This document shows, in pieces, positions 11,611 to 22,018 of a stretch of 64,000 bases of DNA (the first letter of the stretch is position 1; each line of letters starts with the position of its first letter). Under the pieces are notes generated by a model. The model was not told the DNA's origin and searched no databases. It was given only the letters and a program-made list of their open reading frames with translations. Source of the DNA: Micropterix aruncella (taxonomy: Eukaryota > Arthropoda > Insecta > Lepidoptera > Micropterigidae). The stretch lies in assembly GCA_944548615.1 (NCBI GenBank), contig OX155965.1, forward strand, positions 25,720,946 through 25,784,945, written 5' to 3'. The position numbers were made by a program, and so were the translations under genes.

Positions 11611-11761
11611 CTTTAGATATATAGTGCAAGACGTCCTCGTAAACGTACGCGTCTTGTTCCTTGCCACAAGCGCCGCCTTCCGCTGAACGCTGACCTTGCT
11701 GGGCCAGCAGCCGCCGCCGCCCGCTCGGCATTTCGAGGTCCTGGCACGCGTTTCGATATCT
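11611..11761 (-). CDS. GC-rich island, possible exon
   Basis: A 151-bp GC-rich block stands out in AT-rich DNA. On the minus strand it is flanked by TTTTAG (possible acceptor) and AAAG-GTAGCG (weak donor). One frame, including NACQDLEMPSGRRRLLAQQG and DAYVYEDVLHYISK, is open from the acceptor to just past the donor. The other two minus frames are also open, as GC-rich DNA often is, so openness proves little. I do not recognise the protein. Confidence 0.22.
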
Positions 11762-12187
11762 CTAAAACTATAACACCTAAAATCTTACAGTAAACACCTA
11801 ATTGTATCTCTATTTAACACTTGTGATGGTAGGTTTGATAAGGGTTCTTATTTTATTTCTAATGTCTTCAACAAACACTGCCTACTTATTTTTTTGTCTT
11901 TTTACATAAAATCAGTTATTGTATAGTAGCTTAAATATAAAAGTTAGATATATGCTGTTGGCGACTTTTTTATAGATCTTTTGGAGGAAGATTTTTTTGT
12001 CATATATATCAAACCATTTCGTCAGCGTACGCCGATAAACAACTCACCAGCTCATTTTTCTCCGACTTGATTTACAAATATCGTAATTTCATATTGAAAC
12101 CAATATTTATCACAAAAAATAGTCTATAGCACTCGTCAATAATGGAGCTTTCCATTAGTGAAAGAATATTTGAAATTGGATAAGTAG
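11762..12187. other. AT-rich gap
   Basis: No recognised feature. Confidence 0.3.
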
Positions 12188-12270
12188 TTATGTAGATGTA
12201 TGTGTGTGTGTGTTATTATATATGTATGTATGTATGTTTGTATGTGTATATGTGTATATATGTATGTAAC
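12188..12270. repeat. TG/TATG microsatellite
   Basis: Mixed (TG)n and (TATG)n runs, for example TGTGTGTGTGT then TATGTATGTATGTATG. Confidence 0.85.
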
Positions 12271-12399
12271 TAACCCTTTATCATATATATTTGTATTAAT
12301 ATGTGCACTATTTTATGCCATTATCTTAGTGTTAGTATTGAAAGTAGTCTATTAGTCAGTATTACTCAAAAACAAAGACTATATATTTTCGTATGCCCA

Positions 12400-12575
12400 G
12401 ATACAGGCTGTTCGGTCTTTGGGCATTCGTCTAGAATGATCGTATGGGTTGTATTCATTTTCTTATTGCTTAAATAAATAGTTACAAATCATATCTGTAC
12501 GATCTCATTGTTAACTCTCTACCAAGTTGTAACAAATAAATAAATAAATAAATAATAAATAAATAAAGTTTCGGA
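12400..12575 (+). mobile_element. Probable retroelement 3' end with (AAAT)n tail
   Basis: A non-coding stretch ends in AACAAATAAATAAATAAATA and further AAAT units to about 12568, typical of a LINE or SINE 3' terminus. No coding remnant allows classification. Confidence 0.35.
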
Positions 12576-12660
12576 GTTTATCCCCTACATACAAACTTAT
12601 AAATATTATATCTCCCTATAATATTAGTATAGATATTCGAATACATGAGACAGAGTCGAT

Positions 12661-12946
12661 ATTGGGCACGATTGCGTTTCTTCGTAACCTAAAATCGGAA
12701 ATAAGGTAATACGTTAGAGCGGAATATAAAAAGCACAAAACTATCAATCGAACTTAAAACGGCGTAATCTAAAACAGGTCGAAATTTTTTCAAACTAATA
12801 CACATAGTTTTATGTTCGGCAAGTAGTTTTTGTGTAGGAAAATATATGAACATTTATTTTACATTCTGCTCTAACGCACTGCTCTGTCTCGTTCGTATGA
12901 ACTATTTTCCGATATTAGTTCACAATGAAATGCAATCGAGCCCATT
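12661..12946. mobile_element. GGGC-TIR MITE, copy 2 (intact, 280 bp)
   Basis: The left end GGGCACGATTGCGTTTCTTC (12664) and right end AATGCAATCGAGCCC (to 12943) are inverse repeats. ATT flanks both sides (12661-12663, 12944-12946), suggesting a 3-bp target duplication. It is the most complete of the three copies and carries no ORF of its own. Confidence 0.75.
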
Positions 12947-13186
12947 GGCCTGTGAAACCAGAAAATCAAATCCAGATTTGTTATATTTCTGTGTATATTT
13001 TAATAACTTTGATATTTTCCATGTTACCAGTGTGATTTTATAAAGATGCCTGGGAGTGATAGTTGCTATCTTCAATCTATCTTTTTCACCTTCATCGATC
13101 TCACATGCAAATAGGCATTGAAAACTCTAATATTTGTGATAAGAAACGCCTAAATTTATCAAGCACGAAACCCGTTCTATTGCTTT
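12947..13186. other. No recognised feature
   Basis: AT-rich, non-coding by inspection. Confidence 0.3.
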
Positions 13187-13910
13187 ATGAATCCCATGTC
13201 AGGAGTAACCTGACATTCATGTCCACAGCAGATAAAAATAGACAAATGTTGATAAGTGCAGCAGTCATGTCATGGCGAAACGAAGAAAGGCCTTATATAA
13301 TTGAATGCGTATACAAAATTTCGCGTCTGTGCTGTTGACCTTTGAGGAGTACCCTCGTTGGAAGCCAACCCTGGGTGCCGCAGTCCTGTCTTGATGAAAC
13401 TTAGAACGAGCTGCCGTAATTAAATGTATATACAAAATTTCGTATCTGTACTGTTGACCGTTGAGGAGTCCCCTTCTCAGGAGCCAATCCTGGGTGCAGC
13501 AGCCATGTCATGGTGGAATTTAGAACGGGCTACTATGACCGATGCGTGTACAAAATTTCGTGTCTGTGCTGTTGACGGTTGAGGAGTCCCCTCGTTGGGA
13601 GCCAACCCTGGGTGTAAAAACAGGTCACGCTTTCAGGTCACACAACTGAACCAACATGTAAATTTTCAATTTCATATGATAATATTTGAAGAGTTCCCTG
13701 AATTCCTCATGGATCCCATCATCACAACAGGATTTTGTGATAATGGTATTTATGAGGAATTGGACAGATAGGACCAATCTGGAAGTATATCCTTTCAAAT
13801 AAAATAAGAATTTTTCGAATCGGTTCAAAAATGACAGAGTTCTGGGGTAACAAACATTAAAAAAATACAACCGAATTGATAACCTCCTGCTTTTTTTGAA
13901 GTCGGTTCAA
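13187..13910 (+). mobile_element. Minisatellite-bearing mobile element M, copy 1
   Basis: Three tandem units of about 118 bp each contain TACAAAATTTCG, GCTGTTGAC, TTGAGGAGT and GAGCCAACCCTGGGTG (TTGAGGAG at 13342, 13461, 13579). They are followed by a single-copy tail (CAGGTCACGCTTTCAGGTCA, ACATGTAAATTTTCAATTTC). The array plus tail recurs at 38285-38760 (minus) and 43760-45242 (plus), so the array moved as part of a larger unit. The distal part includes ACCTCCTGCTTTTTTTGAAG, a phrase common in lepidopteran repeats. No ORF. Confidence 0.7.
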
Positions 13911-13964
13911 AAAGTCAAAAAGAAATTTGTTAGGCATCTATACAATCGGGGATTCCATCCTGGA

Positions 13965-14099
13965 TATTGTTGTAACGCGCTACTAGGTGACGTTGCAACG
14001 CTTTAACTTATATACCGTTTAACCGAAAGACATAACAATTGGTATACATAGGTATGTGAGTCCGGATATAACACGGGCAACGCCGAGTAATACCACTAG
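13965..14099 (+). mobile_element. Helitron-like 3' end, family H3 fragment
   Basis: TTGGTATACATAGGTATGTG, ACACGGGCAACGCCGAGTAA and the terminus CCACTAG followed by T match the 3' end of the element at 30213-30564. A short hairpin around GGGCAACGCC precedes CTAG. The 5' portion is lost. Confidence 0.6.
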
Positions 14100-15139
14100 T
14101 AAATTATAATACAAATTTTGTTTAGGTGTAATGCATTAGAGTTGCTCTATAACGTTACACGCATAACTTGAATAAATAAAATCCTGTCCAATGTTCTTCT
14201 AGAAGCTTTCAGCACGATCAAAGTATTGGCTAAAAAAGAAATTGTATCTCGAATTTCACATTCCATTGCCCCCCCCCCCCCCCACGCAATTCCTTTCCGA
14301 GGTCGTTTGTAATCGGGTAGATTCGTTCGAAATCGGAAATGAGACGTCTTAAAAATGAGGCAAAGCACCCTATGAAGCTTAAATAACCTCTCCCGGAGAA
14401 AGCTAGAGGCTTGCCGAAATGGCTGATACCGTAACCAATCGTAAATAAAAATAATGTTTTATTCAGACCAAAAAGTTATTATAAATAACTAAATAAACCA
14501 TTACTAACTATTATACCCCTCCTTAAATTAAGAGGGATTCAATCGACTAACGGACCAACACCTTTATAATGGGAGCTCCTCAGATGTTGGCTTTCTGATG
14601 CGTGCTCCCAACGCCCGCCTGCGTGCGGCGTTGAGTCCCTGGGAAACTAAAATATTTCGCCTGAAATCGAAACGATTAATCTGTTTCGCCGCCGAAACAG
14701 GAGCTGAAACCGACTTCGGTCGACCTCTAGGGACAAGTGGTTGAAATTTGAATAAATTAAATGTCGGAAACGCGCCGATCGGATTCTCAACGGAATTTCG
14801 CTGGTGACACCTGCGCTACTGCCTATGGAACTACACGCGGTATTAATATACGGTTCTTCTACCTGCTCAGTTTGACCGTAATTATGACCTTTTTAACACA
14901 TATCGACGAGGGGTTAACACCTGATATGGCTAGACTAAATCGCCTTGATCCGAATCCTTTAATGTTAAATTTAAGTGTTTCGTCAAATATGAAACATAAG
15001 TCATAAGAGGGTTGTTTACTTACCGGGAAGGTCATAGGGTGACACAACCGATTTTTTACCATTCCTTTAGATAAATCAGCAACGCGTTTTCGGTATTTAC
15101 ATGATATATGTTCATGAATTCATATGTGAATTCTATAAG
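14100..15139. other. Mixed non-coding DNA with a C15 tract
   Basis: It holds a run of 15 C at 14269-14283, a small hairpin around CAACGCC...GGCGTTG (about 14609-14633), and, read on the minus strand near 15062-15020, the phrase AAATCGGTTGTGTCACCCTA that begins repeat R19 (compare 18302). The open frame 14761-15006 has no recognised motif. Confidence 0.4.
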
Positions 15140-15478
15140 CAAACATGTTCAACGCAATCGCATACACACACACGATACAAGGAATAAGTCACTTTATATC
15201 CATTCATCCCAGGCTGTCACTTCAGTTTCAACTCACAACGATGTATAGAAGCGTAATTTTTTATAACAGCTGCCACAAAACTTGAAAGATATTAATAATT
15301 ATGTTGAGTTTAGAAAACGAACGAAACAATATTTGTTATCGAAATGTTTGTACAATTTGAGTGAGTTTTAACTTAGGGATTTATGTTATTTAATTTAATT
15401 AATACATTTGAATTGTTTATTTCATGTCAGTATTTTCTACAACCCTAAACAGATTTTTTGAAAATAAATATAATTTGA
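15140..15478 (+). mobile_element. LINE family D, C-terminal fragment, second copy
   Basis: It aligns by eye with 9790-10100: AACTCACAACGATGTATAGA, GCTGCC, AAACAATATTTGTTA and ACAATTTGAGTGAGTTTT occur in the same order. The reading is broken by stops and it ends in AAATAAATATAATTTGATTT. Confidence 0.6.
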
Positions 15479-16354
15479 TTTGAAAAGTGGGTTGCAGAGA
15501 CCGTTGAGACGATTATCTCCGAAGTGATACGACGAAGTGTAGTATCTTCTCTCATTGGTTATTGGCAGGGAGCTATCGTTGCTGGGTGAGCTCAATCTCC
15601 TAAGCATCACTGCCACTACCGTATAAATCTTTGCTTTGCTCGAAAAGTTCTATGAAACAAGACCTGTTTTATAGAAAGCTCAATAAAAGAAGTCTTGTTT
15701 AAAAACAACAGAGAAAAAGCCATGGAGGGGGGTTATTTTCTATGTACTTTTTATGTTTTTATTTTCTATGTTTTTTTCTCCCCCCCCCCCCCCCCCCCTT
15801 ACACCGTTTCTCCCCACACACCTGTCCTCCATGCAACCATGGCAGTTTAGGGAAAATTTGGCAAAAATATCAGTGGCGCTCTTTTTTCTTATAGTGGTAG
15901 ATATGACTATCAATACAAAAGTAAAAAGCTTCCCTTTCTTGAGGACCCATTTCATGTTCTTTGATCACATTCAAGGTTGCACTCAAATATGGCACGTGCA
16001 TCTGCAGCGTATGGTCATCCTTGTCTATCGTTCAGCGCATTGTTTGCGTCTCTTACAGACGAGGCGACGAATTCAGTCAAGGTCAAGGAGGATTGGCATT
16101 TATAACTGTTTTATTCGGACTGAACGCGTGGTGGACACATGGGGCTAAGGATGTATTGAGATGTCGATACTCGATAACAATGTATATGAAATGAATAACA
16201 CTGGTTTCGATATGAACGAGGTGAATGGATCGATCTTCGCCTTTGCAGCGTCAATATTGATGAAAATTACAATATTTAAATATGTTTAGCCTATATTAAT
16301 AATATGTGTTTTCGTTAGTATCACTTTTTCCCATGTTATTTTTTTTTATAATTT
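15479..16354. other. Unassigned, with a C19 tract
   Basis: A run of 19 C occupies 15780-15798. Overlapping plus frames between 15753 and 16194 have no recognised motif, and the first depends on translating the C tract as polyproline. Confidence 0.35.
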
Positions 16355-16430
16355 TAAAAAATAAACTATTTTTTTTGCAAATAGGCGAGCTTATTGCTAT
16401 CCGGCAATACTCTAACCTTTGATGATACAT
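16355..16430 (-). mobile_element. LINE family B 3' terminus, minus strand
   Basis: AATAAACTATTTTTTTTGCA then AATAGGCGAGCTTATTGC is the inverse of the family B 3' end (compare 3185-3250). Only the last ~75 bp survive. Confidence 0.55.
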
Positions 16431-16441
16431 TGTGTGTGTCA

Positions 16442-17108
16442 TCTATACTAATATTATAAAGAGGTAAAGTTTGTGACGTTGTAGGAACAAATCTCTGGAT
16501 CTACTGAACCGATTTTGAAAATTATTTTACCAATAGAAAGCCACGTTATATGTGAGTGTCATAGGCTATATATAATTCCGAAAAATAAAAAGACTTTTTC
16601 GTGGTAGTCGGATTTCCAAAGTAAGTTGGAAAAAACTGTCAGCTTGATAATGCCTACAAAAAAGTCAGCGACAGAATATGTCTAACATTTATATTTAAGT
16701 AACAAAAAGTAGTATTTTATATTAAAAAAAATAATTTAAATCGTTAGGTCATGTTTATGGGTCATATTATCAACAATTATGAATTCATATCAAAATAAGT
16801 AAATGTATAGTCTTAAGTGTTTAAAACAAAAGAGTTTTCCCTTTTACTGCATATAATTTCACTTTTAGTGCATACATGGATAAAGAGATAAGACACTCAC
16901 AAATAAGACACTCACAAGCAAATAACAAATAACGGTAATATAGTCAAATTGGCAGGGAAATATATACATACATATGCAGTAAAAATATAACCCTTCTTTT
17001 GGCAGTCAGCAAATAAATCATAGCACTCAGTACTAACCAAACCACACTCATAATTTCATCACAAGTAAAAAGTTTTACCGCCCAACGAAGTGAGCACGGG
17101 TCAGCTAG
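16442..17108 (+). mobile_element. Helitron-like element H1, copy 1 (667 bp)
   Basis: It starts TCTATACTAATATTATAAAG after an A and ends GGGTCAGCTAG before a T, so it sits between A and T with no target duplication, as Helitrons do. Just before the end lies an imperfect hairpin (CCG-CCCA / TGAG-CA-CGG across AACGAAG). There is no Rep/helicase ORF, so it is non-autonomous. Two further copies (51485-52168, 55258-55975) share both ends and most of the interior. Confidence 0.85.
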
Positions 17109-17229
17109 TATAGTATATTACGACTACCTTTGTGAAAGAACGCGTTACAAAACTCAAACAAAACGGGATTGTTAGTTATGACAGGTCCCGGGCGCAATTT
17201 TATTTATAATCTATATTAAGATTTAACAA

Positions 17230-17630
17230 TATGATACACGGTAGGGGAAAAGCAACCATGTACGCAGATGATACTGCCTTGATCTGACGCAATAGCAATG
17301 GCTAAGTATATACAAGACTGCTGAAATGGCTCTTGCAAGTATACATTTCTGGATAAGAAACAACCTTTTAACATTAAATAGCGATAAAACAAATTTTATG
17401 AATTTTTCGATCAATGACACGAAGGATTTCGCATACACAGGAATCGAGAGTCATATATGCAAATTATCTCAAAACATTCCTCCAACAAGCGCGCTCCGTA
17501 ATGGCCAAATAAATAAACACGATTTTGAAGTGAAATACCTGGGGCATAACCGTTGACAATAAACTAAAGTAGGATTCTGACACTCTTGTAACTGCGAGAA
17601 AATTTATGAACCAGATTTTTGCTTTTGTTT
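17230..17630 (+). pseudogene. LINE reverse-transcriptase fragment with YADD
   Basis: The plus strand reads TMYADDTALI and then a stop. The next frame continues with MALASIHFWIRNNLLTLNSD and KTNFMNFS, ending FEVKYLG, where one extra base throws off TVDNKLK. The YADD active-site motif, the D/N-rich linker and the FxxKYLG motif are typical of reverse transcriptase motifs C-E. Two frame breaks and an early stop show it is dead. Its family is undetermined. Confidence 0.75.
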
Positions 17631-18279
17631 TTTTTATATTCATACAACATGGCTTGAGGATATCCCCATTGTAGCGTCCGTAGCCACGTTGTCACCGGTT
17701 CTCCTCGTTACCGAAATTAAGGATTCGACATCGAGGATTAGCAAAAACAAAACGACAGCACTTCCGATCGCGACGGAAACGCGCGATCAACAGATAAGTA
17801 CGCTGCCATTGCCTGTATTTCTGAACGGTGGACTGTGTTATCCCTAAGTATCTGCGGTCACTCCATGACAGACATAATCATTTAATATCATTATACATTC
17901 CTGGGATGGCGAGTTCGTCCGTAGTAGTTGACAAATCTCAAGTATCGATATGAAAAAAAGATATTCAATATCGACACTATGTGGCTCTCCCTATTCGAGA
18001 GTTAGTCGGGCAGAGGTAGCGAGAATGCGACCGTTAGTTACATCACGGGCGCGTGTTAAAAGGCGTGCCCGGAATTTTAATATGAATCAAGTGTTGCCCG
18101 CGGACTTTATCGACGTGGGTCGCCCTGGCCCAAAATATACAATCGGGACATACTAAACAGGTCCAACATAATTAGGGAGGCGCCCATCGTCCGTCCTATG
18201 TCAATATCGTTACGGTCGCGTCGGCGGGTTTTCGATTCCATATTATCTCACCATCCACATTGTTTGTTATGATTATGAT
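17631..18279. other. Unassigned
   Basis: 17660-18250 is GC-richer than its surroundings. A 68-codon plus frame (17950-18156) is Arg-rich with no recognised domain. Confidence 0.3.
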
Positions 18280-18406
18280 TAGGGTTGCCATCGCTAATTT
18301 AAAAAATCGGTTGTGTCACCCTAAAGGTGGGTATCCATTAGGTTCGCGCATCAACTCTACTCCGCGCATCTACAACTGCTCCATTGGTGGATACGTTCGC
18401 GCTCCT

Positions 18407-18444
18407 GGAGCGTGCAACGTTGCACGTGCAACGTTGCACGCTCC
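18407..18444. repeat. Perfect 38-bp loopless palindrome
   Basis: GGAGCGTGCAACGTTGCAC is followed immediately by its exact inverse. It consists of two GCAACGTTGC units around a central CACGTG. It lies about 80 bp inside the left end of the Harbinger-like element. Confidence 0.9.
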
Positions 18445-19317
18445 GCGGCGAGCGCTCCACGCGGTGGCGGTACATTCTACGAAACAATGTGAAGCGCAAC
18501 GTGTTTGTGGCAGCGAGCAAATTAAGACGTTGGTGGGTATAGTCTACGAAATAGTATTTGACAAAAGTGTCGTTAAAATGTCATAAAATAAACAGTGATT
18601 CCCAACAAGTTGTAACCGACTATTTTACTATGGAGATTGATTCTACCTGCGTGGAACACTTTAACAAACGCTTTAAAGGCACAAACTGACCGCTGCACCG
18701 GGTTCGATAATAACATCTTGAACTTTATACCACCAACGATCAGAGTAAATATTGCAGTATAGGTACCGGTTATACCTACAGTATACGTATTGGTTTTGTT
18801 TTACTCTTGTGTTGGTTTTGTGAATCTTTTTACATTTATTTCTTAGTCTTAATACTTCCATCACATGTTCGACTTATTGTAAAAAACGTTTAATATTGTT
18901 TTCAGTTTATAAAATTGATAAAGTAATACTAATCATTGTAGAAGAAATAACCAGTAAAGCGTTTTAATATTTTTTATAAGTAATTTTTGTCAAATAATTT
19001 TGTTACTTTTTACTACAATAAAGATTTTTTCTAAATTAATTCTATTGCTTATTCAGCTATCATTGAAAGATTCGGAAAAATGTTATTATTAGTGTTTTTG
19101 CTTGAAAATTGATACGAATAAATAATTAATATTATTAAGCGATCAAGACGAATTAGTCTAACCATATCAAGCCATTAGACATTCGACGATAGGTGTGAAA
19201 AAGGTCTCGATCGTTGTGAAAAAGGTACCAATGAGCTAACGACACTTTTGTCAAATACTATTTCGTAGACTATACGTCTCGCGCATCACGTTCGGCGTGC
19301 GGTGAACGCGAATCCAT

Positions 19318-19416
19318 CGCTATGGAGTTGGCCGAAGAAAATGTCTAGCTCTAATCGAGGAGTACGGAAATTATACAGTGCTGTGGGATCCGAAGGATGT
19401 GAAATATAAAAATCAA
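19318..19416 (+). pseudogene. MADF (Myb/SANT-like) domain relic
   Basis: ATG at about 19322 opens MELAEENV and then a stop. The adjacent frame continues LALIEEYGNYTVLWDPKDVK then YKNQFWRHVRSTFD and a stop. LIxxY, VLWDP and YKN are core MADF residues (normally ~80-90 aa; about 40 remain). One frameshift and truncation make it inactive. MADF proteins bind DNA and accompany the nuclease in PIF/Harbinger transposons, which agrees with the TAA-flanked ends around it. Confidence 0.7.
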
Positions 19417-20079
19417 TTCTGGCGACATGTTCGCTCAACGTTCGACTGAAAACTGCACAGCACTCGTTGTTCTTGATTTGATAAGCGCGCCGTCTCAATA
19501 TGAGCAGCTGCAGATGCGCGGAGCAGAGTTAATGCACATACCTAATGGATACCCACCGTAAGACTTTCTCAACAAGTAGCCAAGAACTGATGGGGATATT
19601 AATTTCATAAATAAAATCGATGAGCGCCCTATCTCGGCCGGTGGACGAGTTCGGTTGGGCTTCGTTGTAACCGCCTCGGACGGCGCGGTTCGTTTCTCGA
19701 CTAAGAGCGGGGTTAGGCTTAGCGTCAACAGATACCGTTAATATTTAATTAAAATGTATGGCGAAATTACAATATTATTAGTGTAGCTTGTATAAGAGTT
19801 AATCCAACCAAATTTAGACAAAGTGATTTGGGCTCAACAATGCATCTATCTGTGTACAAAATTTCAAGTCTCTTAGTCAAATATTTCGAGGATGATATAC
19901 GACTAGTGTACACTCTGTCGGACCGATCTCAACCGCTTTTCAACTGTTGCTATGACCAAATGATGCCTGCATACCAAATTTCAGCTCAATCGTATTAAGC
20001 ATTTTCGCGCTATCAAGGAAGAACACACAACACACACACACATACAGAGAGACAGGCAGACTTCCATCTGGAAATATTC

Positions 20080-20561
20080 TTAAACCTCCGTGTACGGGGT
20101 GGGGCACAACACACCCCAGCAGTTAAAAACTAGTAATAATTCCTAAACTATAAAGACGAGCGAGTTCGTTTTCTCAGTAGCTGCAAATGCGACGATGCCA
20201 TTCCGATTAGTGCAATTCATTCAGTCCGGCATCAGCCTCAGAGCGCGCGACACGTGAGTAAAGTGCGCTTGGGTATCACACACAACACCTTGTATGGCTT
20301 TTTTCTATGCGTACCTAAGAATAAATAGATTATAAGTTGAGGAAAACGTATTTTTTTTTAAGAAAAAATCTATTGAAATGCATAAATAAATATGTGTTTT
20401 ACTTAAACCTATTCATTATTAGTTATTACAATAAATTTCCTATCAATAACTGTCACGTGGTATTATGTAATTTATTGATTTTAATTCATTTTATTTTCGG
20501 AGTATGTCGAACCACACCTCGTATGGCATGTGAGTTTTAGTCACCTAATACGGAGGGTTAA
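20080..20561. mobile_element. TTAA-flanked element in R19 (474 bp), empty site known
   Basis: TTAA at 20080-20083 precedes ACCTCCGTGTACGGGG, and TTAA at 20558-20561 follows the inverse-like ACCTAATACGGAGGG. R19 copy 2 lacks the whole block and reads across the site near 48830. No transposase frame is present. Confidence 0.75.
20149..20253 (+). promoter_or_regulatory. Promoter-like TATA + initiator + splice donor
   Basis: TATAAAG (20149-20155) lies 27 bp upstream of the A of TCAGTA (20174-20179), the spacing of an arthropod TATA-Inr core promoter. An ATG at 20195 opens 19 codons (MPFRLVQFIQSGISLRARD) running into CAC-GTGAGT at 20254. It lies inside the TTAA element, so it may be a remnant of that element's own promoter, or chance. 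Confidence 0.25.
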
Positions 20562-20640
20562 TCATCTAATCATCAAAATAAATATTTCCATCTTTATCTT
20601 GAAAAAAATGCGCGTTCACAATACTTTCCCTTCGTGTAGC

Positions 20641-21070
20641 TTGGTAGGCCAAGGAAGTCAAAAAGGCCGCTTCGGCGATTACGGTGTCAACTTCCCCTCA
20701 CACCACCAAAAACTCGCCCAGACTCCCCAGATACCCTAAAATCCCTGACCTTGTCCTGGAAAACCCGGACGGATGGCGACCCTAGTTTTGATCAATATTA
20801 GATGACGTATGGCTTTGTATAGCAGGTGGACACGTTCTAACCACAGCTTGAAACGAGTATCGAATGTTGCGGTTAAGCTATCTAACAAAATGCTTAAAAG
20901 ATCATAACATGAGTTTGACATTACAGATCGATTACCATACCTTGAGCCTGTTGAATGTATTAGTTCGTAGGGTGTCTCTAAGAAACTTATATATTTTTAA
21001 AATATTTTTTCCATTTTAAAGTAATTATCTATATAATATACATTAGTAGGTATACGGATCATTAGATAAC
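20641..21070. other. No recognised feature
   Basis: Mixed composition. No convincing coding signal on either strand. Confidence 0.3.
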
Positions 21071-22018
21071 GGGTTAGATTGCGTTTCTTCGTGAACTAAT
21101 GTCGGAAAATAGTTCACGCAAACGAGACAGAATAGTGCTGAATGTAGAAGAGTAGAATGTAAATTGAACTATCGTATCTTTTCCCGCAGGCTTAGTAAAG
21201 TGCGCAACAGTTTCCTTCACCAAAGCCTGTGTTATTATAATAAGTTCCTAACACATATCAGAAGTCTTGGAGAGAACCAATTAAAAAAATCCTTTTTAAT
21301 GGCCTAGTCAATAATCCAGTATTAGAGAGACTTAAAAGAGATTTGGATAATGCTGATTTCCTATTCCAAGAGCATCCTAATGTAAAATAACGGAAAAGTT
21401 ATGACTTTGCCAGCGTAATTTTAATTTTATTTTTTATCGACGACGGCTATATTGCTAGATTTGACAATTAATTTAAATTTAGATATTTTTAGTATACGCT
21501 TATCTATTTTCATGACAATCATATTATTGCCTTGATAATTATGACTACAGACATTGAGCTCTTTTTTTGATCAACAATTTTGATTATTATTATTGTCTGT
21601 TTATTAATGGTTTTCAAACCATAATTTTGTTTCAAACCATAATATAATTTACTAAAATTAATTTATATTGCCACAACTATATCATGATAGTTAATATTCT
21701 TGAATTAATTACATTATATAAAATTTTAGAGGCAAAAACGCATCCAAGTGTAGGAAAGCCTACCTACTGGAGCAGAACTAAATTGTATTGTATTGTATTG
21801 CACAAAAGTACCTGCCGAGCGTAAAACCATCTGAATATATTTGAAAAAATCCTTTGCAAAAATTCGACCGGTCTTAGACTATGCCGCTTTATGTCGTATG
21901 TATAGTCTTATGCTGAAAAAGTGACGATCATTCATTTATACCCCGCTCTAACGTATTGGCCTCTCTCGCTCGCATGAACTAATTCCGATTTTAATTCCCG
22001 AAGAAACGCAATCGGGCT
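21071..22018. mobile_element. GGGC-TIR MITE, copy 3, split by a LINE
   Basis: The left arm GGGTTAGATTGCGTTTCTTC with AGTTCACGCAAACGAGACAG is at 21071-21177. The right arm, CCCCGCTCTAACGTATTGGC through CGAAGAAACGCAATCGGGCT, ends near 22018. The 620-bp LINE at 21178-21803 interrupts it, with about 95 bp of spacer before the right arm. Confidence 0.75.
21178..21803 (+). mobile_element. LINE family A, 5'-truncated
   Basis: It begins inside the reverse-transcriptase C-terminus (RLSKVRNSFLHQSLCYYNKF) and shifts frame after about 40 codons. The 3' UTR ends CAAGTGTAGGAAAGCCTACC and an (ATTGT)n tail. It matches the fragment at 1-612. Confidence 0.75.

Larger units (their letters stand above)
18325..19558. 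mobile_element. PIF/Harbinger-like element with 39-bp inner inverted repeat
   Basis: Ends AGGTGGGTATCCATTAGG and the inverse CCTAATGGATACCCACCG are flanked by TAA (18322-18324 and 19559-19561), the TWA duplication expected of PIF/Harbinger. Subterminal matches continue inward (CTACTCCGCGCATCTACA against TGCAGATGCGCGGAGCAGAG). A perfect 39-bp inverted repeat lies inside (18537-18575 and 19237-19275). The right half contains a decayed MADF DNA-binding domain, the second protein Harbinger elements commonly encode. No nuclease ORF was seen, so it is non-autonomous. Confidence 0.75.
18280..20640 (+). mobile_element. Repeat R19, copy 1, carrying two nested elements
   Basis: R19 here comprises 18280-18321, 19562-20079 and 20562-20640. 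The copy at 48298-48945 reads continuously through both insertion points: GTGTCAACCTAAGACTTTCC where this copy has the 18325-19558 insert, and GAAATGGTCTAATCGTCG where this copy has the 20084-20557 insert. R19 contains GATGAGCGCCCT, TAGTGTAGCTTGTAT, TACAAAATTTC and a (CA)n stretch before GACAGGCAGACTTCC, a layout I associate with lepidopteran LINE 3' regions. It has no ORF. Confidence 0.7.

Noticed and set aside
14761..15006. Plus-strand ORF of 81 codons
   Set aside because: No recognisable motif; it overlaps repeat-derived sequence.
15020..15062. Minus-strand exon ending at GTAAGT (near 15027)
   Set aside because: The upstream sequence AAATCGGTTGTGTCACCC is the head of repeat R19, so the splice-like site is probably incidental.
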